Assembly (NCBI RefSeq): GCF_902506165.1
Contig: NZ_LR733817.1
Coordinates: 2,684,091-2,712,500 of the forward strand
Direction of reading: 5' to 3'
From: Bosea sp. 29B
Lineage (GTDB): Bacteria > Pseudomonadota > Alphaproteobacteria > Rhizobiales > Beijerinckiaceae
Length of the DNA: 28,410 nt
Shown: in pieces, positions 23,366 to 28,410 of the stretch
Layout of the letters: the number at the start of each line of letters is the position of its first letter
Numbering within the stretch: position 1 is the stretch's first letter
Notes under the pieces: generated by a model
Database searches by the model: none
Told to the model about the DNA's origin: nothing
Seen by the model: the letters and a program-made list of their open reading frames with translations, nothing else
Translations under genes and position numbers: made by a program

Positions 23366-23989
23366 ATGCCGATCCTCAAGATCATCCGTTACGGCGCCTG
23401 GGCTGCCGTTGTCCTCGTCGCCTTCGCCGCCGCCGCGATCACGCTCGGCTGGTGGCGCGTCGACGGACCCGGCCGGCCGAGCTCGGGCGTGGCCGTATCG
23501 ACGCCGCTGGCCGATGTCGGCGGTCCGTTCACCTCGACCGACCATACCGGCCGCAAGGTCTCGCAGGCCGATTATCTCGGCAAGCCGACGCTGGTTTTCT
23601 TCGGCTTCACCCATTGCCCGGAGGTCTGCCCGACCACGCTGTTCGAGCTCACCACCCTGCTCGGCAAGCTCGGCCCCGAGGCCGACAAGCTCAACGTGCT
23701 CTTCGTCTCCGTCGATCCCGAGCGCGACACGCCGGCGCAGCTTGCGCTCTACCTGCAATCCTTCGATCCGCGCATTGTCGGGCTCTCCGGCACGCAGGCC
23801 GAGCTCGACGCGGCGCTGAAGGCCTTCAAGGCCTATGCCAAGCGCATCCCGACGCAGGACGGCTACACCATGGACCACACCGCCTCGGTCTATCTGATGG
23901 ACGCGGAGGGTCGCTTCCGCAGCCTGATCGACTATCACGAGGAGCAGGACTCGGCGCTGGCGAAGGTCAAGCTGCTGCTGAAGCGCTGA
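23366..23989 (+). CDS. SCO1/SenC family copper chaperone/thiol oxidoreductase
   Basis: 207 residues from the ATG at 23366; a TTG twelve codons earlier overlaps the previous stop but lacks support. One N-terminal membrane anchor (IIRYGAWAAVVLVAFAAAAI) is followed by a thioredoxin fold. Copper ligands are Cys84 and Cys88 (THCPEVCPTT) and His171 (TMDHTASVYL), the full SCO1 set. VSVDPERDTP is also typical. SCO proteins deliver copper to, or reduce, the CuA centre of cytochrome c oxidase, working with PCu(A)C, whose gene lies at 11915. It follows the L,D-transpeptidase gene closely. Confidence 0.94.
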   Translation: MPILKIIRYGAWAAVVLVAFAAAAITLGWWRVDGPGRPSSGVAVSTPLADVGGPFTSTDHTGRKVSQADYLGKPTLVFFGFTHCPEVCPTTLFELTTLLGKLGPEADKLNVLFVSVDPERDTPAQLALYLQSFDPRIVGLSGTQAELDAALKAFKAYAKRIPTQDGYTMDHTASVYLMDAEGRFRSLIDYHEEQDSALAKVKLLLKR

Positions 23990-23998
23990 GCACTGTCT

Positions 23999-24135
23999 TT
24001 CCGGGGCTTCGCGGAGCGAAGAGCCCGGAACCCAGAACCGATGCGCTTTATTGTGAAGGCGCGAAGATGAGGGAGCCAATCCTGAGCCGGCATCGGCTCT
24101 GGTTTCCGGGCTCGCTGCTGTGCAGCGCCCCGGAA
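23999..24135. repeat. Nested palindromic intergenic repeat, copy B
   Basis: The outer arms TTCCGGGGC/GCCCCGGAA (23999–24007, 24127–24135), middle arms GAGCCCGGAA/TTCCGGGCTC (24021–24030, 24104–24113) and inner arms CCGATGC/GCATCGG (24038–24044, 24090–24096) fold into one long structure. The 10-mer CGGAGCGAAG is at 24012–24021. It lies between convergent genes and could terminate both transcripts. Confidence 0.7.
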
Positions 24136-24165
24136 TGACGGCGAGGTTCCGAAGCTAAGATCGCC

Positions 24166-25548
24166 TCAGCGCCGGTTCATCAGGATCATCTTCTCCTGCG
24201 TCATGTCGCGCATGGTGTAGGGGATGCCGCCGGTGCCGTAGCCGGATTCCTTGCGGCCGGCGAAGGGCATCCAGTCGGTGCGGAAGGCGGTGGGGTCGTT
24301 GACCATCACCGCCGAGGCATCGAGCCGCTCGGCGACGTGCAGGGCAACGTCGATGTCCTGCGCAAAAACGCTGCCCTGGAAGGCGACGTTGAGCGAATTG
24401 GCCCGGGCGATGGCCTCGTCGAGCTTGCTGTAGCGGTAGACGCAGACCAGTGGGCCGAAGACCTCGAGCTGCGAGACCTTGGCGTCGACGGCGGGGTCGA
24501 GCAGCACAGCCGGCTCCAGCGTCGTCTCCGACAGCCGCTTGCCGCCGAGCGCGAGCTTGGCCCCGCCCTTCACGGCTTCGTCGATCCAGCTTGCCACCCT
24601 ATCCGCTTCCTTGGGCAGGATCAGCGGGCCGACCTCGGTCTCCTTCAGCGTGGGATCGCCGGTGCGCAATTTGGCGACACGCGCCACCAGCCGCTCGGTG
24701 AAGGCGTCGGCGATCTCTTCATGCACATAGATGCGCTGCGTCGACACGCAGACCTGGCCGGCATGGTAGAAGCCGCCCTTGACGACAGGCTCGATGATCC
24801 GGTCGAGATCGGCGCTGCGGTCGACGATCGCCGGCGCCGCCCCGCCATGCTCCAGCGCCGAGCGCGCGCCGTGCGCCAGCTTGGAATGCAGGTACCAGCC
24901 GACCTTGGCCGAGCCGATGAAGCTGAGGAAGGCGACGCGCCGGTCGGTGGCGAGCGCCTCGGCGAGCTCGTTGGTCTCCGGCAGGAAGGTCTGGCACCAG
25001 GCTTCCGGCAGGCCGGCCTCGTGCACCAGCGCGACGAAGTCGCGGCAGCACAGCGGCGTCGTGCTCGCCGGCTTGATGATGACCGGACAGCCGACCGCGA
25101 TCGCCGGCGCGACCTGGTGGACGATCAGGTTGAGCGGGTGGTTGAAGGCCGAGATCGCCGCGACGATGCCGATCGGCTCCTTGGTGGTGAAGGCCCAGCG
25201 GTTCACGGCCGCCGGCGTCAATCCCATCGGGATCTCGCGCCCGCCGAAATTCCGGAGTTCGTCGGCGGCATTGTAGATGCCGTCGACGGCGCGCGTCGCC
25301 TCGACGATGGCGTCGGGCAGCGGCTTGCCGCCCTCGCGCGCGATCAGCCGGGCGAAATGGTCGCGCTTGGCGTCGAGCAGGCCGGCGAGCCTGCGCAGGA
25401 TCGCAATCCGCTCATGGGTTTTGAGCCAGTTGCCGCGGTCGCGGAAGACCTTGTCGGCCGCCTGCAGTTTGGCTTCGAGCGCCGCCGCATCGTCGGTGGC
25501 GATCTCCTCGATCGGCGCGCGATCATAGGCCTGGACCACTGTCAGCAT
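24166..25548 (-). CDS. NAD(P)-dependent aldehyde dehydrogenase
   Basis: 460 residues, slightly shorter than the typical ~480–500. Key residues are present: Asn136 (AFNHP), Lys159 (IIKPAS), Glu233 in LEHGG and the catalytic Cys267 (GQVCVST), with the C-terminal PFAGRKESGYG. Having His after the glutamate (EHGG, where most members have ELGG) marks a subgroup distinct from betaine or succinate-semialdehyde dehydrogenases. It oxidises an aldehyde to a carboxylic acid in the cytoplasm; the substrate is unknown. AAGGAG lies 7 nt before the ATG. The upstream gene on the same strand is the ThDP enzyme, 209 nt away with a repeat between them, so they may be co-transcribed. Confidence 0.92.
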   Translation of the reverse strand: MLTVVQAYDRAPIEEIATDDAAALEAKLQAADKVFRDRGNWLKTHERIAILRRLAGLLDAKRDHFARLIAREGGKPLPDAIVEATRAVDGIYNAADELRNFGGREIPMGLTPAAVNRWAFTTKEPIGIVAAISAFNHPLNLIVHQVAPAIAVGCPVIIKPASTTPLCCRDFVALVHEAGLPEAWCQTFLPETNELAEALATDRRVAFLSFIGSAKVGWYLHSKLAHGARSALEHGGAAPAIVDRSADLDRIIEPVVKGGFYHAGQVCVSTQRIYVHEEIADAFTERLVARVAKLRTGDPTLKETEVGPLILPKEADRVASWIDEAVKGGAKLALGGKRLSETTLEPAVLLDPAVDAKVSQLEVFGPLVCVYRYSKLDEAIARANSLNVAFQGSVFAQDIDVALHVAERLDASAVMVNDPTAFRTDWMPFAGRKESGYGTGGIPYTMRDMTQEKMILMNRR

Positions 25549-25620
25549 CTTGGTCTCCTTGGCGGTTTTCTTACTAACGGCTTGGATGAGGGCGTTCGCC
25601 GCGAAACATGAGCGCGAGTC

Positions 25621-25719
25621 GTCCCGGGCGACCGGAGGGAGACCCGGGACCCATTCCGGAACCTCTATCGGAAAGGCTCCGGAATGGATCCCGGATCTTC
25701 GCTTCGCTCCGTCCGGGAT
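25621..25719. repeat. Palindromic intergenic repeat, copy C
   Basis: Three hairpins in a row: GTCCCGGG/CCCGGGAC (25621–25628, 25643–25650), CCATTCCGGA/TCCGGAATGG (25651–25660, 25678–25687) and ATCCCGGA/TCCGGGAT (25688–25695, 25712–25719). The last loop holds CTTCGCTCCG (25702–25711), the complement of the 10-mer shared with copies A and B. Confidence 0.7.
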
Positions 25720-25757
25720 GACAGGGTCTGTCCGGCTGAGTGTAACGGGTCTCGGGG

Positions 25758-27419
25758 TCAGGCCAGCTCGATATCCGGCGTCTTGTTGCGCAGCTCCTCG
25801 ACGAGCACGCGCGTGTTCTCCGAATAGTCGATGGGAACCTCGACGAGATGGACGCCGCCGCCCTTGAACGCAGTTTCCAGCGTCGGCACCAGCTCGGCCG
25901 CCGAACCGACGCGCGAGCCCTTGGCGCCATAGGCCTTGGCATAGGCGACGAAATCGGGATTGCCGAAGCTCATGCCGTAATCCTGGAAACCGTCGACCGC
26001 CTGCTTCCAGCGGATCATGCCATAGGCGCTGTCGTTGAGGACGACGACGACGAGGTTGAGGCCGAGGCGGACGGCGGTCTCCATCTCCTGGCTGTTCATC
26101 ATGAAGCCGCCATCGCCGCAGACCGCCATGACCCGGCGCTTGGGATGCAGCATCGCCGCCATCATCGCCGAGGGCAGGCCGGCGCCCATCGTCGCCAGCG
26201 CATTGTCGAGCAGCAGCGTGTTGGCGACATGGGTGCGGTAGTTCCGCGCGAACCAGATCTTGTACATGCCGTTGTCGAGACAGACCATGCCGTCCTCCGG
26301 CATCACCGCGCGGATGTCGTGGACGATGCGCTGCGGCGTGATCGGGAAGCGGTCTTCTTCCGAGCGGTCGTTGAGATGCGCGAGGATCTTCTGGCGCAGC
26401 TCCAGCATGACCGGATCGGCTTCGACCCGGCCGCCTAACAGCTCCGCCAGCGCCGTGACGGTCGCGCCGATATCGCCGATGACCTCGGCATCGGGGTGGT
26501 AGACCTGCTCGACTGTCGCCGACTGGTAGGCGACATGGATCACTTTCGGCCCGCCGGCGCTCTTCATCAGGAAGGGCGGCTTCTCGATCGTGTCGTGGCC
26601 GATCGCGATGATCAGGTCGGCCCGGTCGACCGCCTGGTGGACATAGTCGCCCTCTGACAGGGCGGCCGTGCCGACGTAGAGGTTGGAGCCGCCGGTGACG
26701 GCGCCCTTGCCCATCTGGGTGTTGAAGAAGGGCAGCTTCACCCGCCGCACGAAATCGGAGAGCGGCTCGACCAGCCGCGGCCGGTTGCCGGCGGCGCCGA
26801 TCATGATCAGCGGCCGCTTGGCGGCGAGGATCATCTCGGCGGCGCGTGCGATCGCCCTCGGATCCGCCACCGGCAGCTCCAGCGGATGCACCGGGATGAT
26901 CGGCACGTCGGCGACCTCCTCGCCGGCGATGTCCTCCGGCAGTTCGAGATGGACCGGGCCGGGCCGCTCCTCCATCGCGACGCGGAAGGCGTCACGCACC
27001 ACCGACGGGATGCTGGCGGCGCTGACGATCTGCCGGGTCATCTTGGTCAGGGGCTTCATCGAGGCGACGACGTCGACGATCTGGAAGCGCGCCTGCTTGG
27101 CGCTCATGATCGCCTTCTGTCCGGTGATCAGGATCATCGGCATGGCGCCAAGATGGGCATAGGCCGCACCGGTCGAGAAATTGAGCGCGCCGGGGCCGAG
27201 CGTCGCGATGCAGACGCCGGGACGCCCGGTCAGCCGGCCATGCGTCGCCGCCATGAAGGCGGCGGCCTGCTCGTGCCGGGTCAGGACGAGCTCAATCTTC
27301 GAGGTCCGGAGCGACTCGACCACGTCGAGGTTTTCCTCACCGGGAACGCCGAAGATGCGGTCGACGCCCTCGTTCTCGAGCGCGGCCACCAGGAGATCGG
27401 AACCCTTCGTCATTGCCAT
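25758..27419 (-). CDS. Acetolactate synthase-like ThDP-dependent enzyme
   Basis: 553 residues with the three-domain layout of the acetohydroxyacid synthase/pyruvate oxidase family. The Pyr domain begins with FGVPGEEN and has the cofactor-activating Glu50 (TRHEQAAAFMA). The ThDP/Mg site is CGDGGFMMNSQEME with Asp436 and the downstream Asn of LNDSAYG. It joins or decarboxylates 2-oxoacids such as pyruvate. No small regulatory subunit gene is adjacent, and its neighbours are an aldehyde dehydrogenase and an ornithine-cyclodeaminase-like protein. That context favours a catabolic role or another 2-oxoacid carboligase over branched-chain amino-acid synthesis. ATGs at 27419 and 27413 are both usable starts. 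Confidence 0.88.
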   Translation of the reverse strand: MAMTKGSDLLVAALENEGVDRIFGVPGEENLDVVESLRTSKIELVLTRHEQAAAFMAATHGRLTGRPGVCIATLGPGALNFSTGAAYAHLGAMPMILITGQKAIMSAKQARFQIVDVVASMKPLTKMTRQIVSAASIPSVVRDAFRVAMEERPGPVHLELPEDIAGEEVADVPIIPVHPLELPVADPRAIARAAEMILAAKRPLIMIGAAGNRPRLVEPLSDFVRRVKLPFFNTQMGKGAVTGGSNLYVGTAALSEGDYVHQAVDRADLIIAIGHDTIEKPPFLMKSAGGPKVIHVAYQSATVEQVYHPDAEVIGDIGATVTALAELLGGRVEADPVMLELRQKILAHLNDRSEEDRFPITPQRIVHDIRAVMPEDGMVCLDNGMYKIWFARNYRTHVANTLLLDNALATMGAGLPSAMMAAMLHPKRRVMAVCGDGGFMMNSQEMETAVRLGLNLVVVVLNDSAYGMIRWKQAVDGFQDYGMSFGNPDFVAYAKAYGAKGSRVGSAAELVPTLETAFKGGGVHLVEVPIDYSENTRVLVEELRNKTPDIELA

Positions 27420-27497
27420 CGCCTATCCGGAACGCCTCGATGCCCGGAAAGGTAGGCTTCCTGCAGGCGAAGGGAAAGCCGGCGCATGGCAGGGTTG

Positions 27498-28410
27498 CTA
27501 TCTGGGCAGGGAGGTTCCGATACCGGCGGCGCGCGCCTTCTCCAGGACGAGATGCGCGAGCGCGAGATCGGCCAGTGCAAAACCGCGGAAGCAGAACAGC
27601 GAGCGCTTAGTCCCGGCATCGGCCAACGGTGTCTGCGAGAGTCCGGCAAGGTCATGGCCGAAGCGGACGCTCGTCACCGGCTGCCCCTCGACATCATAGG
27701 GCGCCTGCGATTGGGCGAGGCTGTCGGTTGCCAGGATGTCGAAGGCAGGCAGCGCCTCGGGCAGCCAACTGCGGCCTGTGTCGACCGCCGCAGCAAAGGA
27801 AGCAGGCTTCATCCGCCTGGGATCGAGGAAGGCGCGCAGGCCCGGCGTCGCCGGAATCATGGAGATGACGATGTCGCTGCGGGCGAGCAGCATGTCGGCA
27901 TCGTCGACGATCTCTGTGGCGAGGCCCCGCGCTGCGGCAGCTTCCGCCAGGCGTTCGGCCGAGCTCCGGCTGCGGCTCAGCATCAGGGCGTTGTCGAGGC
28001 TGGGAAAGAGATCGTGGAAGGCGGCGAGATGGGCATGGGCCTGCAGGCCGCAGCCGACGAAGCCGATCGTGCGTGCATCCGGCGGCGCGAGCAGCGAGGC
28101 GGTGGCTGCCGACATCGCCGCGGTCCGCACCAGCGTGATCTCGTCGCCGTCGAGGACGGCGAGCGGCGCGCCGGTGGCATAGTCGCTGACGCAGATCAGA
28201 GCGCTCACGCTCGGTACGGTGCTGCCCGCCTGTGTCGGAGCGGAGGCGACCCACTTCACCGTGGCGATCGCTTGCGCTTGCGAGGCTGCCGTCATCGCCT
28301 GGAAGGCGTGGCCGGGTCCGAGTGACAATGCAGTCTTGGGCAGGCTCCGGTTGCGGCCGGCGGCATGGTCACGGAAGGCGCCGAGCACGGCCTCGCGCGC
28401 CTCGCGCGGA
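27498..28410 (-). CDS. Ornithine cyclodeaminase/mu-crystallin family protein, N-terminus beyond right edge
   Basis: The frame is open through the right edge; a GTG at 28388 is not a credible start because codons upstream of it (PREAREA) continue the family's N-terminal helix. About 304 residues are visible, near the full length of ~310–340, so only the first few dozen are missing. The Rossmann motif is GFVGCGLQAHAH, and VKWVASAP plus the preceding GHAFQ region match the substrate pocket of the family. Members include ornithine cyclodeaminase, alanine dehydrogenase and imine or ketimine reductases, which cannot be told apart here. It stops 78 nt upstream of the ThDP enzyme gene on the same strand. 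Confidence 0.88.
   Translation of the reverse strand, partial: PREAREAVLGAFRDHAAGRNRSLPKTALSLGPGHAFQAMTAASQAQAIATVKWVASAPTQAGSTVPSVSALICVSDYATGAPLAVLDGDEITLVRTAAMSAATASLLAPPDARTIGFVGCGLQAHAHLAAFHDLFPSLDNALMLSRSRSSAERLAEAAAARGLATEIVDDADMLLARSDIVISMIPATPGLRAFLDPRRMKPASFAAAVDTGRSWLPEALPAFDILATDSLAQSQAPYDVEGQPVTSVRFGHDLAGLSQTPLADAGTKRSLFCFRGFALADLALAHLVLEKARAAGIGTSLPR

Noticed and set aside
23990..24165. Possible small gene between the SCO1 and aldehyde dehydrogenase genes
   Set aside because: The stretch is explained by nested inverted repeats, and frames through it have no start signal.

Overview
This is 28.4 kb of high-GC, densely coding chromosomal DNA with strong GC-rich third-position bias. 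Gene content and protein style (ZntA–LspA metal block, CopC–CopD fusion, small intergenic palindromes) suggest an alphaproteobacterium of the order Hyphomicrobiales, possibly Bosea or a relative. That placement rests on recognition only. I see no rRNA, tRNA, phage, insertion sequence or CRISPR array.

Region 1 (1–535): the 5' end of an exported Ala/Pro-rich protein running off the left edge, with its promoter region. Region 2 (536–11800, all minus strand): one tightly coupled ten-gene catabolic operon. In transcription order it encodes a DHDPS-family aldolase/dehydratase, an enolase-superfamily sugar-acid dehydratase, a sugar ABC importer (binding protein, two permeases, ATPase), an extended SDR, an IclR regulator fused to an SMP-30 lactonase, a classical SDR dehydrogenase and an FAD-linked 2-hydroxyacid dehydrogenase. 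Together they outline a non-phosphorylative route: import, oxidation to a lactone, hydrolysis to an aldonate, dehydration to a 2-keto-3-deoxy acid, then cleavage or further dehydration. The sugar is not identifiable. A perfect TGATCCA-N5-TGGATCA dyad lies just upstream of the first gene.

Region 3 (11856–16437, minus): a copper-handling cluster (PCu(A)C chaperone, Tat-exported DJ-1/isonitrile-hydratase-like protein, CopC–CopD fusion, YcnI/DUF1775, a DUF2946-like protein) downstream of a MerR-family metal sensor and ending at a clear intrinsic terminator. Region 4 (16449–20912, plus): divergent from the sensor, a Zn/Cd/Pb efflux operon: zntA, an isoprenylcysteine methyltransferase-like membrane protein, a signal peptidase II (lspA) and a CDF transporter, driven by a typical MerR promoter with a 19-bp spacer.

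Region 5 (20980–23989): a small hypothetical protein; a DsbA-like oxidoreductase followed by an overlooked 54-residue single-TM protein; an L,D-transpeptidase; and an SCO1/SenC protein. The dsbA promoter carries a near copy of the zntA MerR box, so the thiol oxidoreductase may belong to the same metal regulon. Region 6 (23999–28410, mostly minus): aldehyde dehydrogenase, acetolactate-synthase-like ThDP enzyme and an ornithine-cyclodeaminase-family protein cut by the right edge. Three intergenic hairpin repeats sharing the 10-mer CGGAGCGAAG are scattered through the window.

The strongest candidates for something undescribed are the IclR–lactonase fusion (a possible regulator that reads and hydrolyses its own effector), the second MerR box at dsbA, and the exported isonitrile-hydratase-like protein inside a copper operon.
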